A DNA stretch of 64,000 nt from Agrypnia vestita (taxonomy: Eukaryota > Arthropoda > Insecta > Trichoptera > Phryganeidae). Below, piece by piece: positions 53,991 through 63,958 of this stretch. The notes under the pieces were generated by a model. It worked only from the letters and a program-made list of their open reading frames with translations. It was not told the origin of the DNA and searched no databases. The stretch lies in assembly GCA_016648135.1 (NCBI GenBank), contig JADDOH010002340.1, forward strand, positions 1 through 64,000. The letters are read 5' to 3'. A program made the translations under genes and the position numbers. How positions within the stretch are numbered: the first letter of the stretch is position 1; the number at the start of each line of letters is the position of its first letter.

Positions 53991-54663
53991 GTGCTTGTTC
54001 AGACAGGCGGGAATCGTGCGATTGTAAATCGCGCGTTTCAAAACAGCCACGGTTAATAAGCGATTTGTGCGCGCGAAAATAAACGTCAGTTTGACAGCTC
54101 CAGTGCCGTTCTCCATCTTTGAATATCAGAGATATATTCGCTCATTACTTTGTGAACGACGGCCGTGTTCCATGGCAAGACACAAAAATATCATTCTGTC
54201 AGTTCATTTTTGGTGAATAAATACCTACTTACCTAAAATACTCTTTTTTACCATCGTGTCTTCACAATTTCCGTAATCTCCACAAGCTGGTTCTTGGCAT
54301 ATTTGAGTAATCCTCACACTGAAGATCCCACATAGCAGGTCTTTTCTCCACTTCAGCAATAAAAAGTTCAGTGTCAAAGCGATCCATAACCATAAAAAAG
54401 AGAATATAATCTACGCGTGCTCCTGTTATGACGTGGAACCGCACGGTGCCCGCGACGCAACTGAACGCTCTCGAAAAACTCCATAGTAATAGGATCGCGC
54501 GGACGCTGCGTGAGATTATTTTCTAGCGGTTGGGTGGCGGGCACCGCGCAGTTTGACGAACCGCGCGGTCTGAACGATCACATACAAACCTACATAAATA
54601 AGACCCGCGCGGATCCCACGCGATTCTGAAACTGCGCGGTTCCGGCTGTGTCTGAACAAGCAC
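53991..54663. mobile_element. 673-bp PIF/Harbinger-type element with a MADF-like exon
   Basis: The ends GTGCTTGTTCAGACA (53991-54005) and TGTCTGAACAAGCAC (54649-54663) are perfect 15-bp inverted repeats. TAA flanks both sides (53988-53990 and 54664-54666), the 3-bp duplication typical of PIF/Harbinger. Subterminal CGCGCGG/GCGCGGTT words recur in both arms. The interior keeps a short coding piece (54262-54400, minus) resembling the Myb/MADF protein these elements carry, but no DDE transposase. Confidence 0.9.
54262..54400 (-). pseudogene. MADF-like (Myb/SANT-type) domain, N-terminal fragment
   Basis: Reading from the in-frame Met, the minus strand gives MDRFDTELFIAEVEKRPAMW and then DLQCEDYSN before diverging and stopping. 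The FDxELFIxEVExRPxxWD start is characteristic of MADF domains in insect proteins and in the accessory DNA-binding protein of Harbinger elements. The later W and helix-3 residues are absent. The preceding upstream codons (MRFHVITGARVDYILFFMV) are probably not coding. It may be a truncated first exon kept by a deletion derivative. Confidence 0.65.
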
Positions 54664-55004
54664 TAATAATGCCCGAAGAAAATATGAACGTTTATCATTC
54701 ATGAATACTGTAGCTAGGAGCTTTATTGAATGGAGTGGCTAATGTGACGAGCGATTTTCTTGACGAGCGACACTTCCGCAAGCAGCGTGGGCGGCCGTAA
54801 ACGGGGAAATTAGTTTGCGCTGGAACGCGTACCCACCTAGTCTTGGTAATCGCCGCTCATTTGTATTGAAAGAATACACGTCTATTGACTATTGTCTCGC
54901 TCGATAACTGAATTAACGGCGTCTTCTTCACAAACCCCGGGGTCAAGAGGTCATGCGACTCTAGTCAGATTTGATCGAACGGTTATTTCCGATTAGATTT
55001 TAAT

Positions 55005-55644
55005 TAGAGATGTGCCGATTGTGACTTTGGACGACTAGTCGACTAGCCGATTAATCGGTTATAAAGAGGGCGAGCAGTCGGCCACGCCGACCACGGATTC
55101 GCGGGTATTCGGCAATTTCCGTGACGCTTCGTTTGCAGCTGATTCGCGCGATTTGATTAGGTTATATATGGTTATAAATCATTTAAGCACGTGAGACTGA
55201 TTGTTTTTCTTTTTATGAAGCAGTTAATGTTACTTAGTTTGTTAATAAAAAAATATCCTACTCTTTTATTTAAATAATAAGAAATATTAATAAATGTTTA
55301 TTAAAGGTAAGAAGATATTATGTTATTTTGTTGTTAATTGAGATACTAATTTTGTTTGATAAATGTCATAGATATTTTTTCTTTACGAGTAAGTAATTTT
55401 AGAGATTGATTAGTCGATTTCCAAAGAACAGGTTGCTTCTTACACATTTCAAAAAGTGTAAACGACCGATTCTAAAATAAAAATATTAATTAACAATCAA
55501 GGTTTTCATTTAATGTAATTCCTCCTATACCTATACATTTTATTGAGAAATACATACAAAGTAAGAAACCGGATAGTCGGCACTCTTTGCCGACTGCGAA
55601 AGTGGCCAGATAGTCGGCTTTACCGACTAGTCGGAACATCACTA
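55005..55644. mobile_element. 640-bp non-autonomous hAT element
   Basis: The ends TAGAGATGTGCCGATTGTGA and (reverse complement) TAGTGATGTTCCGACTAGTC are related inverted repeats, each followed by GACTAGTCG-rich text. The 8-bp duplication ATTTTAAT is perfect (54997-55004 and 55645-55652). Internal CCGACTAGTCGG and GCCGACT words give it strong secondary symmetry. No transposase frame remains. Confidence 0.92.
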
Positions 55645-55659
55645 ATTTTAATGCAAAAA

Positions 55660-56540
55660 TTTTGATCGCGTATCTAAATTTCATCCAAATCTCGTTTATC
55701 TCACTATGAGATGCATCAACATGTTTGATAGGAGATACTCATCCGAGTTCTTCTTTTTCCTGGCTTCATCCCTCTCATTGTCGTCTTCGACTGTTGGGAT
55801 CAGCTCTCCTCACCCTTAGGTTATAAGTTCTTCTATCCCGGATCCAATCCGTGCATCTGCATCTGACCATCCCTTTGAATTTGTTAGTCTTCCTCTGGAT
55901 GCAATCCTGGGATTAATTAAAATTAACTTTCGACGTCTAAATTACTTATTAATATTTACCATAGTTTTTAATTTCGTTCTTGGCATGGTTCTGTCATGCA
56001 ATACCACTTGACAGTATCTACTCATATTTATATACATTTTGATCCAGATGAGTCTGCTTTGAAGCATTTGACTTCTTACATTAGAAATACTCCCGCTGAA
56101 TCTTTTTCAACAACTCAATTATAGCATAATTTCCTCGCATCCCGCAGTTTAGTGAGTGTACATACAAAATTACAATTTTGCTCGCTTTGCTTGTCTGCTT
56201 ATTATCTACATTATTGCTTTGTTTATTTATTTTAGATTGTATAACTACTCTTTACTTAGATGTACCGCAACACATTCCTCATGTTACCCACGCGTCATGA
56301 ATCCAGAGTAAGCCTTGAAGTAAATAAAGAAACCTCGCGCAATGTAAACATTTCTTAGAAAGGCAGCTGTCGACCTATGACTATTGAAGACCCCATGGCA
56401 AGAAGTTGTTAGAAGTTGTTAACAAATATTTTTATCAAAAATAAGTTAATGCGCCCTCTAAACTAATTAATGTACGCTCTTTCCATTGGAAATAAGTTCA
56501 GAACATAAAAAAAAACTAACCCTAAAAATCCAAGTTTTTT
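55660..56540. other. AT-rich DNA, no supported gene
   Basis: A short GC-richer block at 55740-55900 gives no recognisable frame. AGAAGTTGTT is doubled at 56401-56421. Nothing else stands out. Confidence 0.35.
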
Positions 56541-56544
56541 ATCA

Positions 56545-57092
56545 TACTCCATTTCTTTGTAAAATATAACTACAATTAAAGACGAATTAAAACATAACAT
56601 AACACTATACTTACAGGAATTTGATATATTTCTAAAATGTCAGATGTTTTGAGCTTTGATAAGACAAGATGCTTTGAAGATTAAATTCTAAAAACATTTG
56701 TCAATCAAGATTTTGATACATTTGTGAATTTTGCTGTCATCTATGAACCAATTGTCATAAATTTTCGAAATTCGTAGTGAAGTACCTATTACATATACCG
56801 ACGGAGTAATTCAAATTTTAAATATTCCGTGACGTCGTCAGGCCGCTGTTGGTAGTAATCAAACATTTGTATGGTTTCCAATTTAAAAAAATCAATTAAA
56901 TTTTCTAAAAATCCAAAATTATACTACAATTATTAAAAATTTTTATCGAAAATTTTATAGATCTTCTTGATCGTCGCCACGAGTCTGCTTGCAAAGTTTC
57001 AGCTCGATTGTGTCACGGGAAAAGGGTTAAAAATCGATCCAAAGTTTTTTCGTCAGACAAGCAATCAGACGCCACGAGTTAAAAGAAAGAGT
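56545..57092 (-). mobile_element. TIR repeat (ACTCCCTTTC family), copy 3
   Basis: Reverse complement of the 50877 copy, from TACTCCATTTCTTTG (left) to GTTAAAAGAAAGAGTAAT (right). It shares TCGTCGCCACGAGTCTGCTT, CCGACGGAGTAATTCAAATT and ATTTTCGAAATTCGTAGTGA. It contains an extra ~60-bp block (CAATCAAGATTTTGATACAT) absent from copy 1, so lengths differ by small indels. Confidence 0.75.
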
Positions 57093-57857
57093 AATAATTA
57101 GAACATGTTCAAATCATTGGGATGAACATGTTAACTACACTTTTTCATAAAAATCAAATCAGTTACTAATGGGAAGAACATGTTATCTTCAATAATAACA
57201 TGTTCAAGCCATCATTCTGAAATTAACACGCCTTGATTGGAATATTTATAGTTAATATAAATTTTACTCTGGCAGGACTGTCATATATTTGTTTTTATTA
57301 TAATATGTACTTATACATATATTATTTTTCAATAATTTTAAAAGGTACATACCATGTTTTGTATTATCAATTATCATGCCAGGTATTTTGTAATTTTGGA
57401 TAATGGATGGTAAAAACGGATAGCATTTGAAGGGTTGTTTGATATTCGCGTTTTACCAATTTTAAAAAGGTATTATTCTATTAAAAATGAGTTCCAGAGG
57501 CGAAAAAATGGTTGTTAGCTACATTTTTTTAGCGAAAATTAGTATATTATTATTTTTTTGTGCATAAATGCGTTTTTTTACTTTGTAAATACTTTTTTGA
57601 TATTTTAGTGACATAAATCAATGAAAATTAATCTTGAATTAGCAATAAAACATATTTTTCAAAGGCGAAATGCAAATGTCTAATTATCTCAAAATGACTC
57701 GAATGTTAGTTAACAGCTTCTTGCCATGGGGTCTTCAATTTGTAGAGCAACAACAATTATACTAGGCCTCATTTTACGGTGAGTCTAACATAAATAAGGT
57801 GATCCGATAGGCAAGAATCGTCTCGACACTCGGGAGGTCGACGCTACAGATACTTAA

Positions 57858-58634
57858 AGCCATGTATTCACTAGGGGACAAATCGCGAAACATTCCACTC
57901 GGCATGTCGCATCAACATCTACGCTCATGTTTCGGGGACAATGACGCGATCATTTGACGTGTACACACCGGGACTCGCATATCTTGTCGCGGAAATGTCA
58001 TCCGATGAGGTTACGGATGACAGCTGCGGTATCTCATTTGGCGAAAACGGGGTTCCGCGCAATTCGAAATGTTTTTTTGGGTCGCAATTTCGAGGTAATA
58101 ATTTCGGAATTAACGAGGTTTTACTGTAGTAAATTGAATATTATTAAAAACAAGGTCCTTTTTGCAAATAATTATTGTTTTCCACGTCACGGAAATGTGG
58201 CCCTAGTAGGAGGTTATGATGTCAACTGCGTATCTGTTTATATTAATGAGTTTATCGAAACGTAAGAGGAGAAAAAAGAGGAGAATGCGAAATTCTTTAC
58301 TGCAAAGAAAAAGAAGGACGGACATTCTATGCGATCTTCGATCGATACAGCTCGATGAGTTCGAGAACGATTTCGTTTCCCCGCATTGTCATCTTGACAG
58401 ATACAGCGCATGCGTATTCACTTGTAAACATACCACGTGGTACTGACGCTCCGCGGAATGTTGCAGTGAGTACGCTCGGGTACCGTGCGCATGGCAACGT
58501 TGCCACGGCACGTAGAAATGCCGCGCTATGTTGTGCGCGAGGTCGCGGAACAGTGCACGACGTTGCAACGTCACGTAGACTCTATGCCGCGCATGCTGTT
58601 GAGGGACAATTTGTCCCCTAGTGAATACATGGCT
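57858..58634. mobile_element. 777-bp PIF/Harbinger-like element
   Basis: The 26-bp terminal inverted repeats starting AGCCATGTATTCACTAGGGG (57858) and its complement at 58609-58634 are perfect. TAA flanks both sides (57855-57857 and 58635-58637). The interior is CpG-rich near the right end (58480-58600) and holds a short Penelope-like fragment (58127-58182). Open frames of 62-103 codons overlap in different phases and none is recognisable, so this is non-autonomous. Confidence 0.85.
58127..58182 (+). pseudogene. short Penelope-like C-terminus fragment
   Basis: SKLNIIKNKVLFANNY (in the 57954-58265 frame) matches SKLNIINNQVLFANSY at the end of the Penelope-like frame at 62482-62667, and the DNA is similar over about 50 bp. 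It is only the terminal tip, embedded in the Harbinger-like element. Confidence 0.6.
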
Positions 58635-58639
58635 TAAGC

Positions 58640-60470
58640 CTCGACTCTTGTGTCGCGCTTATCATCGCGATAGGCTATCAGCTTGCGCGATCATTGTCGA
58701 GGATGAACAAAGCGTCAAATAGCATCAGAAAACATACTCCGGTTACCGATAATTCTATGCTTATTTTTAGAATATTTTCGCCTTTTCATCGTTGATGTTA
58801 ATTACTGGAACATACCGTTGTATTATTTCTTAGCGCTAGTAGGCGGGACTTAAATCAAAATAGCAAATTATTTTGTATTAGAAATCAAAAAATGCCTAAA
58901 CACTAAAGTAAACATAATTAATAATCAGATAAATTTTATGAATAGTCCGTTACTTGATATATTCCCCATTTCGGGGTCCATCTCTCCCCATAACTGGTAG
59001 CCACGCCCCCGTTTGAAAATTATTTTTTTTGCTAGAATAAGTAATGGATAGTGAGTTTCCGTTGCTAGTTAAGTGGTGTAACATAGTTCTTTAATTAATT
59101 AAAATAAATAATTATTTTGAAATTGAGGTAGGAGGTCGTTTGTTGTACATCATTAAAATTGATCAATAACAGATTCGGTAGTGTATGTATTGATAATGTT
59201 TTGTGTTCCATGCCATCTTCTGTCAAAACGCAATCTGTTTAATTTGTTGAGAAGCTGTCTGAAGAAGGAGTACAATATTGTGTGCATGCATTATTTTTAA
59301 CAGATTTATTTTTAAACGCATCCCAAAATATATGTATACATAATGAATATAATCAAATTTAGGAATTTCATTATATTTTTAGTTCGTATACATGTCATAA
59401 TTTTTTTAATTTACGAACTAAACATATTCATATACATGTCGGAATCTTAATATCTATCTAAGAGGGGGGGGGGGGGTAAACTAATCTAGTTACTCGATAA
59501 AAAAAAAACATATGTTTAGCATCCATTTTTTTACAATATATTCATTGATGGTTTAGGAATATACAAAAAAAAATGTTTTTTTTATATATAAGTCATAAGC
59601 TGATAAAGCTGGGGGTAAAGGAAAGGGGTGTACTGGTTGACACGATTGCAACCCTTCTGATCATCTAAAACAGAATTCAAAAAAAGTTTCTTAATAAATA
59701 AGAATGGCAATATAGTCCCAACTAAGAAAAAACAAAAAAATCTCATAATGGCGGCTGTCTGAAAAAAGGCAATTTTCGACCATTTTTTGATATTTTTTAT
59801 TTTTTTAATATAGTAATTTTTTTTATTGATATAAAAGTGGTAGGGGCGCGGGCTATACATTGAAGTCCTGTGTAAAATTTGAAGAAAATTGGTTAAATAT
59901 CATGTCAACCAGTACACCCCCTTTTTTTACCCTCAACATTACTGATAACTTATAACTAATTCAATTTAATTTTTTTTTTCAATTTTTTTTTACGTTTATT
60001 CCAGTATTTTACATTTCCATTTCCATATTATTCCAGTAGTATTTTCTATATTCTTAAAACATCAATAAATATATTGTAAAAAAATGTATGCTGTTGTTTT
60101 TTTATTGAGCTCTAAAAACGCCCAAAATTTACACCTCCAGACCAGAATACCCCCTTAAATGAATCTTTCTCCATTCGGCATTATTGCGCCGGTTATCCAT
60201 TTGTTAACCAATTTATTCCTTTTATTAGTTATTTATTACGATTTTTTAAACATAAATATACTACGAATAAAGAATACTACGGACAACCCTTTTATCGTCA
60301 GCCTTATTAATCTGGTTAGGTGAATGAATATTCGTTATTTGCGTCTTTTTCAAGTGTAGGTATATTTACATTAATTATCAAGAAAAGATATGTACCAACT
60401 TGAATTTATAATGTAATGTAAGATTAATAAATGTATAGACTACAGCTTCAAATCGATGTTTTTCCATTCC
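58640..60470. other. AT-rich DNA with a poly-G run, no supported gene
   Basis: A 14-G run (59464-59477) is the most striking feature and may be hard to sequence. GGTAGCCACGCCCCCG (58996) recalls a GGGGGCGTGGCC word at 19243. A 92-codon minus frame at 59582-59860 is AT-rich and probably chance. No repeat termini were found. Confidence 0.4.
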
Positions 60471-60477
60471 TCTCTGG

Positions 60478-60774
60478 TTGGGCTTCGCTGCTTATGAAAC
60501 ATCTGAAGCCGCGGTATCAATCATGTTTAAAGAGCTTCAAATGTATTTAATTGGTCATAAAGAGCTCCCACTCGAGTCCCGAAGGTTACGGCAGCACGGT
60601 AGGTGGTGGCGTGTAGCGCGGACCTCTGTTCAGGGTTCAGACTCTTCGGCCGCTGCGGCGCTGGTGGTGATGCGGGGATTCTCATCTCGATACCTGAAGG
60701 CCGCCATCGCCGAAGCCTGTAGCAATAGTGAGGAAATTTGTTCTACCAATTATATTGATTTACTCTTTACGTAA
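60478..60774 (+). other. unrecognised 98-codon open frame
   Basis: The frame is GC-richer than its surroundings in its second half. It includes ARTSVQGSDSSAAAALVVMR and AAIAEACSNSEEICSTNYID, with a weakly amphipathic Ala-rich stretch. I recognise no domain, no signal peptide and no convincing splice sites. It could be a host exon, a transposon remnant or a chance frame; the mild coding-like composition is the only support. Confidence 0.25.
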
Positions 60775-61421
60775 TGCAAGCGCGAGGATTATTTGCAAAT
60801 TAAGCGTCGTCATTTTAACAGAGTGTCAGAAGCCGTAATTAGCTATATTAGAATTGTATTTCATGTGGGTGAAGTCATATAATATGTATAATAAATATTA
60901 TGCGAAATACATTTATGTTTCTTTGCGAAATGTTAGGTGTGAATTTTACGTAGTAATTAATTACAAGGTATCCTGAATGTGTAAAATTTTTCCTCAGCAC
61001 GGACATTGTGTATCTAAGGATTATAAATACACGTTTATTATAATGTTTACACTAGTAAATATAATTATTTTTTTTAAATGTTATGCAAAGTAAAAAAAAA
61101 AACATTTTTTGTTCTGTATTAAAATTTTATAGAACAATCAAACAAGTTATTTAAAGCCTTCCCCTGAAAAATAAATTATTACGTTCATCATATTTTTAAG
61201 AGCAAAAAAGCGTTTTGTTTACTTATAATTTTCCTTAATTATTGACATCTGCATTATTACCTATATTTTATTCAGAATTTTAGATTACAGACACCGTATT
61301 TATTTATTTATATTGAATACAATATAAATAAGCTGTTTATAATATAACGATGTTTTCTGCTTATTGTAACTTGAAAATTAAAATTGTTATTACATTTTTT
61401 TAAATACTTGGTAGTAGTCAT

Positions 61422-61465
61422 GTAGACCTCATCAGTAAAGAGAAGCTCTTAAGTCTGATGAGGGA
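61422..61465. repeat. imperfect hairpin built on CCTCATCAG/CTGATGAGG
   Basis: CCTCATCAG (61425-61434) and CTGATGAGG are inverted around an inner AAGAG-AAG-CTCTT stem. CTGATGAG is the hammerhead first box, but no GAAAC box follows on either strand, so it is not a hammerhead. Confidence 0.6.
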
Positions 61466-61779
61466 GCCACAGTTCTTATTCCTTGTTATAATATATAGGT
61501 ACATAGTGTATACAAGTTATTTATTAAGACAGTAAAAAAAAGGTAAATTAGTAGTGAAAGTATAGGAGTTATTTTGAAAAAAGCTATAGGTTTTTTGATA
61601 AAAAATGATTGGATAAAATTCACACGATTCATCACAAGACATCCATTGAATAAACAGTTGTTTCGTTCATTAAAATTCACCACTCGCTTTTCGATCGATG
61701 CCATTAGACCGACCACTTGAAATCTCCGGGCGATGGGTGTGTCCGTGTGGTCAGATACGCACCCCGCAACGTGCATTAG

Positions 61780-61830
61780 GATCCTATAAATATGCATTGT
61801 GCATTTCAAAATTGCCAACACAGTTTTTAA
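61780..61830 (+). promoter_or_regulatory. candidate TATA-type core promoter
   Basis: CCTATAAATATGC (TATA at 61786) is followed about 35 bp later by ACACAGTTTTTAAG, a possible initiator. No gene is visible downstream. A perfect 16-bp palindrome (61869-61884) lies 50 bp further on. Confidence 0.25.
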
Positions 61831-61868
61831 GTAACCGTCGTCTGTCTGCCAACCGCAGCCAATCGGGT

Positions 61869-61884
61869 GTCTAGAATTCTAGAC
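61869..61884. repeat. perfect 16-bp palindrome GTCTAGAATTCTAGAC
   Basis: The centre GAATTC with flanking TCTA/TAGA is fully symmetric. It could be a dimeric binding site (GAA-N-TTC arrangement) or a chance palindrome. Confidence 0.8.
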
Positions 61885-62329
61885 TCGATTGTGCGATTGA
61901 ATTATTGAGAATTTACTTGTGTTTGCAACCTATATATCTGAATAATTAAAGGTGATTTATTTTCCACGATATCAGTGATTGAAGACTGTGACCATCTTAT
62001 TACGATATTAGAAACGAAATAAATTAACCAAAAGATTAGCACCTAAATATTTGAAACACTTCCTTTGCATAAAAGGTATATCTAATTCACATTCATCCCA
62101 GCACAAATAAATAAATAGAATCCAATTGTAGCAAAAAAATTGATTTCTTTAATGTAATGTTTGTACGCGCAGGATTCTATCGGCTCCGCCGATGTATAAT
62201 GATTCAGTTTTTGCATAAATGCATGTTATATTGATAAAATATTATACGGTTTTTGCACCTTATACGTACATATGTTTTAAATTAAAAGTTGTACATTAAC
62301 AATTATATTTATAATTAATATAAATTAAC

Positions 62330-62700
62330 TTTGTTTAAACCACTTATTTATTGAAAAAAATCAACATGTTTCAAAGCCAATGGCTTCTTCATCAGGAAAA
62401 CAAAAATAATATTTAAAAATCGAAGTATAGATCAAAATATTAAAAAGTTATATATGGAAAATAATAATATAAAGTACCTAATTAATATGAAAATAAATTT
62501 AAAAGATAACTATTTGCAAAAAGGACCTGATTATTTATAATATTCAATTTACTATTTACACTTTTTCTTATTTCCAAAATTTCTAATTTATCAAATTGTG
62601 ATTCTGTATAATTTGTATGTAAAATTTGTAAACCCTTATTAATATCAAAAGAATGACCCGTAGCCAAAAGATGGTTATTAATTATAATTATGTTACCACA
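62330..62700 (-). pseudogene. Penelope-like GIY-YIG endonuclease C-terminus with 3' UTR
   Basis: In Penelope-like elements a GIY-YIG endonuclease lies at the C-terminus. The minus frame here reads NNHLLATGHSFDINKGLQIL, then HTNYTESQFDKLEILEIRKS and NSKLNIINNQVLFANSYLLN, ending in LFSY and stop (62482). The LATGHxFD-xxxxILHTxYTxxxxxKLEILEI pattern is the last part of that domain. The GIY and YIG residues lie upstream and are not recognisable. After the stop comes an AT-rich UTR of about 85 nt, then a hammerhead-like motif (62361-62397) and a GTGGTTTAAACAAAGTTAAT tail similar to family A. Confidence 0.7.
62361..62397 (-). ncRNA. hammerhead-ribozyme-like motif in the Penelope-like 3' UTR (family D)
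   Basis: On the minus strand: CTGATGA, extra A, stem II GAAGCC-ATT-GGCTTT (last pair G-T), GAAA, helix III AC/GT with loop AT, and T before the cut. Both boxes are intact. Stem I has only two clear pairs (TC/GA), the weakest of the set, so activity is uncertain. Position directly after the GIY-YIG stop links the motif class to a Penelope-like element. Confidence 0.6.
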
Positions 62701-62800
62701 AAATAAATTTGCTACATTTGAAGAAGAAATTATATTTATGCTTCCGCGAATCTTAAAACATTTTTCCTAATATGATTATCGAAAATATATTATCCTAATA

Positions 62801-62853
62801 TATTTTACTTAAGTACGAGTACACCTTCGATGTACTCGTACTTAAGTAAAATA
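62801..62853. repeat. perfect 23-bp hairpin with 7-nt loop
   Basis: The arm 62801-62823 (TATTTTACTTAAGTACGAGT...) is exactly complementary to 62831-62853 around CCTTCGA, with CTAAT/ATTAG just outside. Like the hairpin at 32743-32789, it has a 7-nt loop. Confidence 0.92.
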
Positions 62854-62899
62854 ACATTAGCACCGTAGATGGAATTATGCTTGCCAGTAGGCAAAATAA

Positions 62900-63400
62900 T
62901 CTGCAATTAAGAAATATGATCCTGTTAGGTTGGATGATAGAAAATGTTTTCTTATTGAAAATAAAGACACTTAACTCCTGCGGTGGGATCCCGCACCCCT
63001 AGTGCATTCGAGGATTTTAGTGGATCGTATTTTCAGACAAGTATTCGCAGCCTCTCAAATCATTGTATGTGATTTGGGGATACCAGTGATTGACAGAGTT
63101 CGCGATTTTGAGTTCATCATTGATTTGAACGTGTGGTGCGAAAGGGTTAATACTGTCTTTAAAATATTTTAAAGAGATTCCTTACTCTGCCGTCGCTACG
63201 CAGATGGAATAGGATTTTGAGTGGGCTTATTGAAATGTAAGGGGTTACGTGAGATTATAGATGGCTGTGTGAACGAGCAAACTACAAATAGGATTAAACT
63301 AACTCGTACTCACTCAGGGCGAAACTGGCGGTCGCGTGTTCTGCAAGTTTGGTTCTATGGGTTTTTAATTAATTTAATTAATTTAATTTTTTAATTATTT
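62900..63400. other. mixed DNA, weak LINE-like text
   Basis: DRVRDFEF near 63096 faintly recalls the block after the palm domain in Jockey-type reverse transcriptases, but the next residues do not fit and stops follow. I do not call a gene. Confidence 0.2.
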
Positions 63401-63420
63401 GATTTTTTAATTTCCTCCAG

Positions 63421-63564
63421 CTTGATAGCGGAACATACATGACAGATAAGTTCAGAAGACACAGTGTTGCCCGTAAAATGTTACGTTGTATTCAGGCGGA
63501 TTATCACCCTTGGCGTCGAGAGCAATTGAGTCGCGAATTCTTAGAAATGTTGCACAACTTGTAG
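63421..63564 (+). CDS. candidate terminal coding exon of an unknown host gene
   Basis: A polypyrimidine-like TTTTTAATTTCCTCCAG ends at 63420, a good 3' splice-acceptor context. From 63421 one frame is open for 47 codons (LDSGTYMTDKFRRHSVARKM, then RCIQADYHPWRREQLSREFL and EMLHNL) and stops at 63562. Codon use is mixed and the sequence is charged and helix-prone, unlike the AT-rich flanks. AATAAA near 63727 could be its polyadenylation signal. No upstream exon was found in this window and I do not recognise the protein. It could also be a retroelement fragment. Confidence 0.35.
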   Translation, partial: LDSGTYMTDKFRRHSVARKMLRCIQADYHPWRREQLSREFLEMLHNL

Positions 63565-63901
63565 CCTTGTTTATTCTGTAGATAGTCTAATATTAGGGTA
63601 GTCTTTACGTAAGTTTTTCCAATACTATTAAACTTTTATTAGTATTTATATTTAAAAAATCTATAATTTTAATTTATCGAATTTAACATAAATTGTAAGT
63701 AAACTAACTGATTTTGCAATAATTTTAATAAATTAAAGATAATTGCTTATTTTGTAATATTATTGAAAAAAAACATATCGCGTGTCCGTAGTCACAAAAT
63801 GGAGCAATTTTGTTCATTTTTAAAACATCATTAGATTGTTAATTGATTAAATAATTTAGTTTGTGTTATTTTGTGAAGATAAACGTATAAAGTTGTGTAC
63901 A

Positions 63902-63958
63902 ATGGCGGCGGAGTCGTGCCGCGCTGCTCACGTTTCTTCGGCCGTATTTCAGCTATAA
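63902..63958 (+). other. short start-like open frame at the window edge
   Basis: ACAATGGCGGCGGAG has a favourable insect start context (A at -3, G at +4) in an abruptly GC-rich patch, typical of a first exon. The frame (MAAESCRAAHVSSAVFQL) stops after 18 codons. GCC|GTATTT inside it could be a weak donor, which would allow splicing past the stop. It is too short to judge, and the window ends 42 bp later. Confidence 0.25.

Noticed and set aside
61425..61465. Hammerhead ribozyme based on CTGATGAG
   Set aside because: No GAAA box follows on either strand; it is only an imperfect hairpin.
63030..63200. Jockey-type reverse transcriptase fragment
   Set aside because: Only one short block (DRVRDFEF) is suggestive and the following residues do not fit.
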